Assembly (NCBI GenBank): GCA_014728085.1
Contig: WJMF01000208.1
Span: 1 to 64,000, forward strand
Origin: Candidatus Zhuqueibacterota bacterium
GTDB taxonomy: Bacteria; Zhuqueibacterota; Zhuqueibacteria; Residuimicrobiales; Oceaniaggregativiventaceae
DNA: 64,000 bases
Reading direction: 5' to 3'
The notes under the pieces are model-generated. The model had not been told where the DNA came from, made no database searches, and saw nothing but the letters and a program-made list of their open reading frames with translations. A program made the position numbers and the translations under genes. Shown here piece by piece: positions 43,351 through 52,134 of this stretch; the first letter of the stretch is position 1; each line of letters opens with the position of its first letter.

Positions 43351-44277
43351 ATGTGTTCCCGGGACATTATTATGGCCAAAGAGCGCAAGGCTCTGATGAC
43401 ATTGATGGATGAAGGAGACTATCGCGTTCCGAAACGCCAGGTCGATGAAAATCTGTTGCTCGCGACCTGGAATATTCAAAATCTCAGTAACCGGAAAACC
43501 ATGCGCACCCTCCAGTATATCGCCGATATTTGCGAGCGGTTTGATATTATTGCTCTGCAGGAAATAAAGAGCGATTTAAGGGGGCTGGCCAAATTACAAA
43601 AGCTCCTGCCCGGCAATTATAACATTCTGGTGTCGGACACAACCGGCAATTATGAACGCTTTGCCTTTCTATACGACAAACGTACGGTGATCAGCACGGG
43701 GTTTGTCTCCGAGATCGGATTTCCGGTACCAGGAGAAACCCATCAGGGGTATCAATTGCACCGGATGCCTTATTGTGCTTCCTTCAGGGCCGGACGTTTT
43801 GATTTTGTCATCGTTAATGTTCATATTTATTATGGTTCTTCTTCGGTATGGAAGGCACAACGCGAAAAGGAAATCCGGGAGTTGGTTGAACATATTTACT
43901 GGTTGTCAAAAAAAGAACAAAGCAGGGTTTTTGACAGAGATTTTTTCGTTGTTGGGGATTTTAATATTGAGCAGGCCGGGGACCGTTTTTTCAATACGCT
44001 GGTTTCAAAGGGTTTTCAAATGCCGGCAGCACTGGATACCTTACATACCAATTTTTTGGGCGACAAAACATATGACAAAATAGCCTGGGTCGATCGTCCT
44101 TCCTTTTATTTTTCAGGCCGGTGTAATGTTATACCGTTTGGTCATGTCGTGTACCAGGATGGCGATTCTTTAACGGCAAAGAAAAAAATCAGCGATCACT
44201 TGCCTTTGTGGGCAGAATTCAGGATCAATGAATTAACCCAGGAACTGGACCAAATTATCAGCAATCCGCAGGGATAA
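43351..44277 (+). CDS. endonuclease/exonuclease/phosphatase (DNase I-like) family protein
   Basis: A 308-residue protein with the EEP fold: LLLATWNIQNLSN (Asn), DIIALQEIKSDL (catalytic Glu), FVIVNVHIYYG, VVGDFNIEQAGD (Asp-x-Asn) and ISDHLPLWAEF (terminal Asp-His). These residues coordinate Mg and attack a phosphodiester or phosphomonoester. No signal peptide is seen, so it is cytoplasmic. Substrate (DNA, RNA or inositol/lipid phosphate) is undetermined; the adjacent sbcD/sbcC suggests DNA, weakly. AAGGAG lies 6 nt before the ATG. Confidence 0.87.
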   Translation: MCSRDIIMAKERKALMTLMDEGDYRVPKRQVDENLLLATWNIQNLSNRKTMRTLQYIADICERFDIIALQEIKSDLRGLAKLQKLLPGNYNILVSDTTGNYERFAFLYDKRTVISTGFVSEIGFPVPGETHQGYQLHRMPYCASFRAGRFDFVIVNVHIYYGSSSVWKAQREKEIRELVEHIYWLSKKEQSRVFDRDFFVVGDFNIEQAGDRFFNTLVSKGFQMPAALDTLHTNFLGDKTYDKIAWVDRPSFYFSGRCNVIPFGHVVYQDGDSLTAKKKISDHLPLWAEFRINELTQELDQIISNPQG

Positions 44278-44288
44278 TCGGATAAAAG

Positions 44289-45506
44289 ATGAAGATATTA
44301 CATACTTCTGACTGGCATCTGGGAAAGCGGCTGGAACGCTTTTCGCGATTGGAAGAACAAAAAAACGTCATGCAGGAACTTTGTCAAATGGCAGATGATA
44401 AAGAAGCCGATGTGGTGCTTGTATGCGGGGATTTGTTTGATACCTATAATCCGCCTACGGAAGCCGTGGACTTGTTTTACAAAACGCTAAAGCAGCTATC
44501 CGGGAACGGAGAGCGAGCGGTAATAGCGATTGCCGGAAATCACGACTCACCTGACCGCATCGAAGCGCCGGACCCCCTTGCCCGTGAGTGCGGGATTGTG
44601 TTGGCCGGATATCCGAACTCTGTGATTCCGCCCTTTTCACTTGACAGCGGGGTGACGATTAGTGAAAGCATTCCAGGATATCTGCGTTTAAAATTACCTC
44701 AACATTCCTATCAATTTGGATTGCTCTTTACGCCATATGCAAATGAGATCCGCTTGAAAAGTTTTTTGGGCCATGAAAATTCCGAACAACGGTTTCGGGA
44801 ATTGCTGACCGCGTTTTGGCAGAAGACGGCGACAAATCTGCACCGGGAAGATGTAAATGTACTGGCAGCACATCTTCTTATCGTTAAGACGGACCAGGAG
44901 ATTCCGGAAGAACCGGAAGAAGAAAAACCGATTCTTCATCTGGGTGGTGCTCAGGCCATTTTGTCACAGCAGTTGCCCTCTGAGGTACAATATGCTGCGC
45001 TGGGTCATTTGCATCGCCATCAAAAGATTGATAGTGTCTCCTGTCCGGCTGTTTACAGCGGAAGTCCCCTGGCCTTTAGTTTTTCCGAAGCCGAACAGCA
45101 AAAATATGCTGTCTTGATTGAGGTCGAGCCCAACTCGCAAGCAACGATTGAAAAACTCCCTTTACAGTCAGGTAAGTTTTTACATAAAAAACGTTTTACC
45201 CGGGTGGAGGATACCCTGCAATGGTTAACCCAAAACCAGGATTGTTATGTTGAATTGACGATGGCAACGCCCGAGTTTTTGAGCGCGACGGAACGAAAAC
45301 AGCTTTCTGAAGCGCATGAGGGTATCGTATCCATCATACCCGAACCGCAGTCCGAAAAAATGGATAGCGGAGAACATACACAAATAGATCTGAACAAAAG
45401 TATTACAGAGTTGTTTATAGATTATTTTCTGGCCCGCCATGGTCAAAAGCCCAATAAGAGACTGATGGATCTTTTTAAACAAGTTTTATCCGAGGAGCCC
45501 GAATGA
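44289..45506 (+). CDS. sbcD: exonuclease subunit SbcD (Mre11-like)
   Basis: Nuclease subunit of the SbcCD complex, which opens hairpins and processes DNA ends. 405 residues. The metallophosphoesterase motifs MKILHTSDWHLGK, VLVCGDLFDTYNPP, IAGNHDSPDR, LAAHLL and LGHLHRHQKI supply the two-metal site. A C-terminal capping domain follows (YVELTMATPEFLSATER). It overlaps sbcC by 4 bp (ATGA at 45503), giving stoichiometric coupling. Confidence 0.97.
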   Translation: MKILHTSDWHLGKRLERFSRLEEQKNVMQELCQMADDKEADVVLVCGDLFDTYNPPTEAVDLFYKTLKQLSGNGERAVIAIAGNHDSPDRIEAPDPLARECGIVLAGYPNSVIPPFSLDSGVTISESIPGYLRLKLPQHSYQFGLLFTPYANEIRLKSFLGHENSEQRFRELLTAFWQKTATNLHREDVNVLAAHLLIVKTDQEIPEEPEEEKPILHLGGAQAILSQQLPSEVQYAALGHLHRHQKIDSVSCPAVYSGSPLAFSFSEAEQQKYAVLIEVEPNSQATIEKLPLQSGKFLHKKRFTRVEDTLQWLTQNQDCYVELTMATPEFLSATERKQLSEAHEGIVSIIPEPQSEKMDSGEHTQIDLNKSITELFIDYFLARHGQKPNKRLMDLFKQVLSEEPE

Positions 45507-48500
45507 TACCTGTCTCTCTTCGATTAAAAGGACTCTATTCATATCAGCAGGAACAGCACATAGATTTTCAAATGCTTGTGCCATCCCGTCTGTTCGGCAT
45601 TTTCGGCCCTGTGGGGAGTGGCAAATCTACAATACTTGAAGCAATTTCTTTCGCTCTTTACGGGCAGACCGAGCGGCTTTTGCAATCGGACAATAGAAAT
45701 TACAACATGATGAACTTAAAGTCCAAAAAGCTCGAAATCGATTTTATTTTTAAAAGCGGGCGCGGAAATGATGAATATCGTTTTGTGGTGTTGGGAAAGC
45801 GGCACTCTAAAAAATTTGAAAAGATTCACAGCTTTGAGAGAACCGCTTATAAAAAGGTGAATGGTGAATGGCAGGCCATTGAATGTAAAACAGCGGAAAA
45901 AATTATCGGCTTGAACTATGAAAATTTCCGCCGTACGGTAATTATTCCGCAAAACAAGTTTCAGGAATTTTTGCAGCTCGGTGCAAAGGACCGTACGACC
46001 ATGTTAAAGGAGTTGTTCAGTCTGGATCGATTTGAGCTTTACAGCCGGACAACGTCTCTGGACACAAAAAACCGGGAAAAAATCAACGCTCTCTTGGCCA
46101 GACTTTCCCAGCTGGATGATGCTGATGCTGAAAAAATTGCAGAAGAGGAGCGGGCTCTGAAAGCCATAGAGCAGAAAGGTACGGCTCTGACCCAGATATT
46201 AGCCAATAAACGGGAAAAAGTACAGAAGATGCAAAACTTGAAAGCGCTTTTTGAAAAAAAGGAGCAAGCCCTTGCTGTTTACGAGTCGCTAAAAACGGAG
46301 CAAAGCCTTTATCAGGAACGCGAACAAAAAGTAAAGAAATATGAATATTGCTTATTGCACTTTCGCGATATCTTAAACCGAATTGATGAGGAAATTCTAA
46401 AGTGCGTTGATCTAAAGGAGACCTTGAGAGAACGTAAAGATCATTTTCAGCGTCTGAACAAGGAACTGGCTGAGCAGGAAAGCGAGTTTACAACCCTGAA
46501 GGCGCAATACCAAACCAGAGACACTCTGAGAACACAAGGGGAAGAGCTGGAACGCGTGCTCTATATACAGGAGCTGGAAGATCGCATAAAAAAGACAAGA
46601 TTCGAAATTGAGAACATTCGAGGACGGGAAAAAGAGCTTGACGAAAAGCTGGCGGAATTGAAAAGCGAACAAAAAACGCTGCAAATCACTGTTCGCAAAC
46701 TCAGAGACGGCATGGATATCAAAGAGATTACAGCCATTCGTGAATGGGTATCCCGTGGCATTTATTTGAAAAACAATCTGGACAAGCTCAATCAAAAAAC
46801 TGAACAATACAATCGGCAATTAAAAGCACTGCAGCAGGAGAAGAGCGGGTTGATATCCTCTGATTTTAAGGGGTATCCTCAGTTTCAAGAGAAGATGTCA
46901 ACTCGGGAGCTGTTGCAGGAAGCCGAGAAGCTGTTAACACGATTTCGGCAAAGCGACAGGACGATTGAGAAGGATATAGAAAGAAAGGAGCAGTTAATCG
47001 GTCTTGCGGGTGAACTCGAAGAGGGAAGAAAATGCCCATTATGCGGCTCTGCAGACCATCCTCATCCGTTAGAAGCACATAATATTGAATTGGATTTGAA
47101 AAAACTTTATAAAGAGCATGCTCAGACAGAAGCTGCAATAGCTCTTTTTGACCAAAGTTGTAAAAAAATTTACCGCTTGTCTGAAAAGGAAAAGACCTCA
47201 AGGATGTTGTCGGATCAGCTGCAAAGCGAAGAGAAGGAACTTGATCTTGCTATGGCGGATCATAAACAATCCTTTTCCTGGCCACGCTACCAGGGGGATG
47301 AGGAAACCCTGTCATCCATAGTGGAAGACGCTCAAAAGAACATGCAAACCGCGGCGGACAAGGAAAAAACGCTGGAAGTGATGCAAACTGAAATTGAAGG
47401 ACGGCAACAGCGAAAGGATGAACTGAGCCGAGAGCGAACAGATCACGAACAAAAAATTGCTGCAAATGAAGCTGAACTGAAAACCCTGCTCAAGAATCTC
47501 AAAACAATCGATTATCGCTCCTGGGAAAACAGCGATCGGTCTGACATTAAAAAACACAAAAACGAGCTGGAACAGCGACTTGGAAAAATTGAGACAGGGT
47601 ATATGCAAGTGGAACGGGAAATCCTTTCCCTGCGTCAGGCAAAGGATCGCCTTTCCGGCTCTATTGATGTTGCGCAAAAGAATAGTAAAGAGCAGGAGAA
47701 AAAACAAAATGAGCTCGGGCAAAGTCTTGATGAGAAAATTAGCAAGAGCGAATTTGATTCTCCGGACGAGGTCAGAGAAATTTTGAAATGGAATCTGAAC
47801 TGCGATAACGAAAAAAAGGATCTGGAAGCTTATAAATCCGATTTGAATGTTGCCAGCGAAAAATATAATGCATTGATCGAAGAGACTCGTAACAAGGATT
47901 ACGATCCAAAAACGCATCAATTTCTGCAAGCGGATGTAGAAAAGCATGAAGTCGAACTCGATGAGTTGCGCCAGAAATTTGGTGAAAAGCGCACAATCAT
48001 AGCCGCATACAAAAGAGCTTTAAACCTTCGCAATGAATTTAATGCCGAGCTCAAGCTGTTGAAGAGGCGCGAAGAGGAGCTAAAAATTCTCAAGCAGCTT
48101 TTTAAAGGAAGCGGTTTTGTCAATTATGTCTCTTCGGTATATTTGAGCAATTTGTGCGAGTTTGCCAATGAGAGATTTTATCGTTTAACCCAAAAGCACC
48201 TGAAACTGGAAGTGGATGAAAACAATGCTTTTCAGGTTCGTGATTTTCTCAATGAAGGGAAACGGCGAAGCGTCAAAACGTTGTCCGGCGGTCAGACGTT
48301 TCAAGCCGCACTTTCTTTGGCTCTGGCTCTGGCAGCCAGCATTCAACAGTTTCACGATTCGCCTCAGACATTTTTCTTTTTGGATGAAGGCTTTGGGGCC
48401 CTGGATCGAGATTCTTTACAAACCGTTATGCAAACCCTCAAATCATTACGTCAGGAAAATCGTACTGTTGGCGTCATTTCGCATGTGGAGGAGATGCAAC

Positions 48501-48577
48501 AGGAAATCGATATTTATTTAAAAATTGTAAATGAAGAGGAACATGGCAGCAGGGTTATTCCAAGTTGGCAGGCATAG
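45503..48577 (+). CDS. sbcC: exonuclease subunit SbcC (Rad50-like ATPase)
   Basis: A 1,024-residue SMC-like ATPase that partners SbcD. N-terminal Walker A is GPVGSGKSTILEA, with a Q-loop at IIPQNKFQEFLQLG. Two long coiled coils flank a zinc hook CPLCGSADHPHP near residue 513, which dimerises two molecules. The C-terminal lobe has the signature VKTLSGGQTFQAALSLALA, Walker B TFFFLDEGFGALD and the H-loop GVISHVEEM. The length is typical. About 90 bp separates its stop from the DUF5686-like gene. Confidence 0.97.
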   Translation: MIPVSLRLKGLYSYQQEQHIDFQMLVPSRLFGIFGPVGSGKSTILEAISFALYGQTERLLQSDNRNYNMMNLKSKKLEIDFIFKSGRGNDEYRFVVLGKRHSKKFEKIHSFERTAYKKVNGEWQAIECKTAEKIIGLNYENFRRTVIIPQNKFQEFLQLGAKDRTTMLKELFSLDRFELYSRTTSLDTKNREKINALLARLSQLDDADAEKIAEEERALKAIEQKGTALTQILANKREKVQKMQNLKALFEKKEQALAVYESLKTEQSLYQEREQKVKKYEYCLLHFRDILNRIDEEILKCVDLKETLRERKDHFQRLNKELAEQESEFTTLKAQYQTRDTLRTQGEELERVLYIQELEDRIKKTRFEIENIRGREKELDEKLAELKSEQKTLQITVRKLRDGMDIKEITAIREWVSRGIYLKNNLDKLNQKTEQYNRQLKALQQEKSGLISSDFKGYPQFQEKMSTRELLQEAEKLLTRFRQSDRTIEKDIERKEQLIGLAGELEEGRKCPLCGSADHPHPLEAHNIELDLKKLYKEHAQTEAAIALFDQSCKKIYRLSEKEKTSRMLSDQLQSEEKELDLAMADHKQSFSWPRYQGDEETLSSIVEDAQKNMQTAADKEKTLEVMQTEIEGRQQRKDELSRERTDHEQKIAANEAELKTLLKNLKTIDYRSWENSDRSDIKKHKNELEQRLGKIETGYMQVEREILSLRQAKDRLSGSIDVAQKNSKEQEKKQNELGQSLDEKISKSEFDSPDEVREILKWNLNCDNEKKDLEAYKSDLNVASEKYNALIEETRNKDYDPKTHQFLQADVEKHEVELDELRQKFGEKRTIIAAYKRALNLRNEFNAELKLLKRREEELKILKQLFKGSGFVNYVSSVYLSNLCEFANERFYRLTQKHLKLEVDENNAFQVRDFLNEGKRRSVKTLSGGQTFQAALSLALALAASIQQFHDSPQTFFFLDEGFGALDRDSLQTVMQTLKSLRQENRTVGVISHVEEMQQEIDIYLKIVNEEEHGSRVIPSWQA

Positions 48578-48669
48578 CCGGCTTTTTCAAAAATTACAAC
48601 TATCAATGAAAATTTAATTATATTCAAGGATTGATTGCAATTGTAAAGAGGAATTTGTTAGTTGGATAT

Positions 48670-51036
48670 ATGTTAAAGTATTCAGTATTAAAAAAAGCAG
48701 TATTTTTGCTTGGTTTTTTTGCCTTCACGTCAGCCTGGGGCGAGGTGATCCTTCGCGGCCGTGTATATGATGCTGAAACCGGAGCTGTTTTACCCGCCGC
48801 CAACATACAAATCCTCGGTAAAATGCGGGGCACGATTACCAACAATGAAGGAGAATTTCAGCTCAAAGCCGAATTGCCGCTACAGCTCAGGGTGAGTTAT
48901 ATTGGTTATCTCTCCGAAATTATCCCTCTTGACGAGCCCTTTCCGGGTGAAATGAAAATTTTTCTAGAGCCGACAGTCCTTACGTTGCAGGAAGTCGTGG
49001 TCAGTGGGGAAAATCCAGCTAATCAAATCATGCGAAAAGTGATTGAAAAAAAGCAAAAGCTATATGAAAGATTAAAGACATTCGACGCAAAAGCATATAC
49101 GCGCATGAGGTTCGAGAACGACTCCGGGATCGTTGCCATCATGGAGAGCACCTCTGATTTGTACTGGCATCGGCAAAAAGGCGTTCGTGAAGTGATACAG
49201 TTCAGGGAATCAACCTCCAACCTGAGTCATATTCCCGGTGCGGTCGGGGCGAGTCATATCCCGAATTTCTATGATAACACCATAGAGATTGCCGGGGCTC
49301 GTCCGCCCGGCCCGACAAACCCGGAAGCGCTATCGTTTTATCATTTTACCCTTGAGAATCAAACGCTAATCGATGAAAAGTATGTATTCGAAATCTCGGT
49401 CAGGCCGAAAAATTTTTTACAACCCGGTTTTGCAGGCATGTTATCCGTACTTGATGAAGATTATGTTATTCTCAAGGTTGATCTTAAACCAAACAATGCG
49501 GTCTGGCCCAAATTTTTTCTCCTGCAGAACGCCGATCAACATTTTCAGCAACAATTTAATCAATTCAGTGAGGGTCTCTGGCTACCCGTTGATTTTCGCA
49601 GTTCGATGAGTGTCAAGTTGGGCATGACCGGGCTTGATTTTCCTGTCATCAGATTTCATCAATTGGTCAGCCTTGATCAATACCGCATTAATGTAGAGTT
49701 GCCTGATTCTTTGTATAAAGAGAAAATACCGCGGCGCATCGATTCCTTAGCGACCAGAATGGACGACATGGTCGACAGCTTGCGCACGATACCGCTTACA
49801 AGTCGTGAAATGGAGAGTTATATCGCGATTGATTCGACAAGGACGTTTGAAAAGGCGTTTCAACCCCGCGGTTTTCTAGCTCCGCTTGTACGCTTTGAAA
49901 CAGAACCTTCAAATGATAGCCTGAATCAAACGCCTCAGGTGCGTTATGAATTCAAACCGGAACTGAGATTTAACCGGGTGGATAAATTTCATCTGGGAAT
50001 TGGAGGAGGACTGAATGCCTCCTGGTTAACAGTGAACGGTTCGCTTGGCTATAAAAACGGATCAAAGCGGTGGTCAAAACAAGCGGGTATGGAGCTCCGA
50101 GTTGCAAGACAGGTTGAGTTTGTTCTGAATTATTCGGATGATTCTGTGCCCATACTATACTCGCCCGCTTATCCGTCTCTTTTTACCGGACTCTCCTCCC
50201 TTGTCGGTTTTCATGATTATCATCATTATTTTTGGCAGCGGGGGTGGCGGTTTCTGATTCAAACGCATTCTGATGAGCACGATCTCGGTCTGAAGATGGG
50301 GCTATACCGTCACCGGCAACAGTCTCTGCAAAAAGTGAGTGACTATACACTCTTAAACCGCGAAATTTCGCGTCTGCAGAATCCTTCGATTGAGGATGGT
50401 GTCAGCACTGTGCTGAATATCGAATTCAATGCCGGAGACCGGTCGCACTATTTTGGTGTTACCGGACAACGAGGCGTTACGCTCCGCCTGCAAAAGGCAC
50501 TGAAAAATTTCCTGGGTGGGGATTTTGATTTTACCAAACTCGGTTTTACCCTGGACTGGCGTTTTAACACCTTTTTAAAAAGACGATTTATGCCGATGAC
50601 GCTTGATTTGAAAGTTGAGGGGGGTATACATTGGGGAGCTCTGCCGGCTCAAATGATGAGTGGCCTGAATGGCAGTTTGCAAAGCTATACACCCTTTGGC
50701 GTATTGCGAACGTGGAATAACCGGCCGTTTTATGGGCCAGAATACATCGGTTTGTTCTGGGAGCATGATTTCAAGACGGTACCTTTTGAGCTCCTGGGAA
50801 TTGAGTGGCTGGTACAGCGAGGAACCACGATTATTATTCATGCCGCTCACGCCAAAAGATGGTTGAATAACCATTCTGATCAAACGATTCGTTTATGGGA
50901 TGCCGGACGGGAGGATGTTCATCATGAATATGGATTTTCGATAAATAATTTATTACCTTTTTCCCGTATCGATTTTGCCAGGGAATATAAATCCGGAAAA
51001 TTCTATTTCGGCTTTTCTATGGCAAAGTTTCTGTAA
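48670..51036 (+). CDS. DUF5686-type outer-membrane protein with carboxypeptidase-regulatory domain
   Basis: About 788 residues. A signal peptide (MLKYSVLKKAVFLLGFFAFT to WG) precedes a CarboxypepD_reg-like domain (GRVYDAETGAVLPAANIQIL), then the DUF5686 domain (ANQIMRKVIEKKQKLYERLKTF) and a long beta-rich C-terminal region ending YFGFSMAKFL, as expected for an outer-membrane barrel. TTG starts at 48631 and 48655 would lengthen it; ATG 48670 gives the best signal peptide, though its ribosome site is poor. Function of the family is unknown; it is common in the Bacteroidota/FCB group. Confidence 0.85.
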   Translation: MLKYSVLKKAVFLLGFFAFTSAWGEVILRGRVYDAETGAVLPAANIQILGKMRGTITNNEGEFQLKAELPLQLRVSYIGYLSEIIPLDEPFPGEMKIFLEPTVLTLQEVVVSGENPANQIMRKVIEKKQKLYERLKTFDAKAYTRMRFENDSGIVAIMESTSDLYWHRQKGVREVIQFRESTSNLSHIPGAVGASHIPNFYDNTIEIAGARPPGPTNPEALSFYHFTLENQTLIDEKYVFEISVRPKNFLQPGFAGMLSVLDEDYVILKVDLKPNNAVWPKFFLLQNADQHFQQQFNQFSEGLWLPVDFRSSMSVKLGMTGLDFPVIRFHQLVSLDQYRINVELPDSLYKEKIPRRIDSLATRMDDMVDSLRTIPLTSREMESYIAIDSTRTFEKAFQPRGFLAPLVRFETEPSNDSLNQTPQVRYEFKPELRFNRVDKFHLGIGGGLNASWLTVNGSLGYKNGSKRWSKQAGMELRVARQVEFVLNYSDDSVPILYSPAYPSLFTGLSSLVGFHDYHHYFWQRGWRFLIQTHSDEHDLGLKMGLYRHRQQSLQKVSDYTLLNREISRLQNPSIEDGVSTVLNIEFNAGDRSHYFGVTGQRGVTLRLQKALKNFLGGDFDFTKLGFTLDWRFNTFLKRRFMPMTLDLKVEGGIHWGALPAQMMSGLNGSLQSYTPFGVLRTWNNRPFYGPEYIGLFWEHDFKTVPFELLGIEWLVQRGTTIIIHAAHAKRWLNNHSDQTIRLWDAGREDVHHEYGFSINNLLPFSRIDFAREYKSGKFYFGFSMAKFL

Positions 51037-51105
51037 TGATCAACAGCTGTATATTTAAAAAATATAGAGATTTTTGTTGAATCTGAGTAGAAAGCAGAAA
51101 ATGCA

Positions 51106-52026
51106 ATGAAAAATGTGTTTTTGCAACTTGCCGATGAGGGCAGAAATCAGTGGTGGGCCTATCTGATCGGTATTTTGCTGATCCTGATGATCTGGTTTAT
51201 TTTGGGCGGCCTTTTTACCCTTGTCCCCCTTCTTTGGGTTCAGATGGATCAGGACCCGGCAACTTTTTTCAATATGCAAACCAAACATTTCGAAGGGGTG
51301 AATCCCCTTTTTCCTTTCGTCAGCCTGAATATTAGTTTTATCATGCTGTTTTTGGCCATATGGATCACCGTTCGATTCATAAACAAACGGCCCTTAAAAT
51401 CTCTGATCACGCCATTGCCCCGGGTTGACTGGAAACGAATTTTTCATGGTTTTTTGCTTTTTTTAATCTTCGGGGCGACGGCTTCTCTGGTGGAATTTGT
51501 TTTTTATCCCTCTATCTACACCGTGTCGCTGACGCATCCCGGCCGCTACCTGTTGTTTGTTCTGGCCGCCTTGTTATTAACGCCTTTTCAAAGCACTGCT
51601 GAAGAGCTGCTTTTCCGCGGCTATTTGATGCAAGCTTTGGGGCGAATAACCGGGAAATTTTTATTCCCGGCAATCGGGTCAGCCGTCTTGTTTATGCTTC
51701 CGCATTTGGTAAATCCCGAAATGACAAACAATGCACTCGTCATGTCTCTGAATTATTTCGTCATCGGACTTTTTTTTGCGTTGATAACGCTAGAGGACGG
51801 CCGCCTGGAGCTCGCCATCGGCATGCATGCTGCAAATAATCTCTATGCCGGCCTGGTGGTAAATTATTCCGGTTCAGCTCTGCAGACCGAGTCTCTTTTT
51901 CTGGTTAAAGAGTTGAATCCCCTGTTTTCTCTTGTTTCTATCGTCATTGCCTCATGCTTGATTTTTATTTTATTGTTTCATCGGAAAATTTTTGTAACGA
52001 GAAAGACAAATTATCGTAATCACTAG
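51106..52026 (+). CDS. CPBP-family intramembrane metalloprotease
   Basis: A 306-residue polytopic membrane protein with about eight helices. The CPBP (CAAX protease and bacteriocin-processing) motifs are complete: EELLFRGYL (EExxxR, near residue 166), FMLPHLVNPE (His) and HAANNLYAG (HxxxN). Homologues cleave within membranes, but most bacterial members have no known substrate. The next gene downstream carries a second CPBP domain inside a much larger protein, so the two may share a role in envelope protein processing. An alternative is the Abi/self-immunity role known for some members. Confidence 0.9.
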   Translation: MKNVFLQLADEGRNQWWAYLIGILLILMIWFILGGLFTLVPLLWVQMDQDPATFFNMQTKHFEGVNPLFPFVSLNISFIMLFLAIWITVRFINKRPLKSLITPLPRVDWKRIFHGFLLFLIFGATASLVEFVFYPSIYTVSLTHPGRYLLFVLAALLLTPFQSTAEELLFRGYLMQALGRITGKFLFPAIGSAVLFMLPHLVNPEMTNNALVMSLNYFVIGLFFALITLEDGRLELAIGMHAANNLYAGLVVNYSGSALQTESLFLVKELNPLFSLVSIVIASCLIFILLFHRKIFVTRKTNYRNH

Positions 52027-52134
52027 TATTCGCAATCGTAGTCCGGTTAATAGAATAGCGGCTGCAAAGCCGTCTCCAGACCATCACATGAGATCATTAT
52101 AACCGTATATATTTTATGAATAAGGGAAAGTAAA

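Noticed and set aside
51106-52026. Phage-abortive-infection (Abi) gene
   Set aside because: CPBP proteins are sometimes labelled Abi, but there are no neighbouring defence, toxin or phage genes, and an envelope-processing context is more likely.
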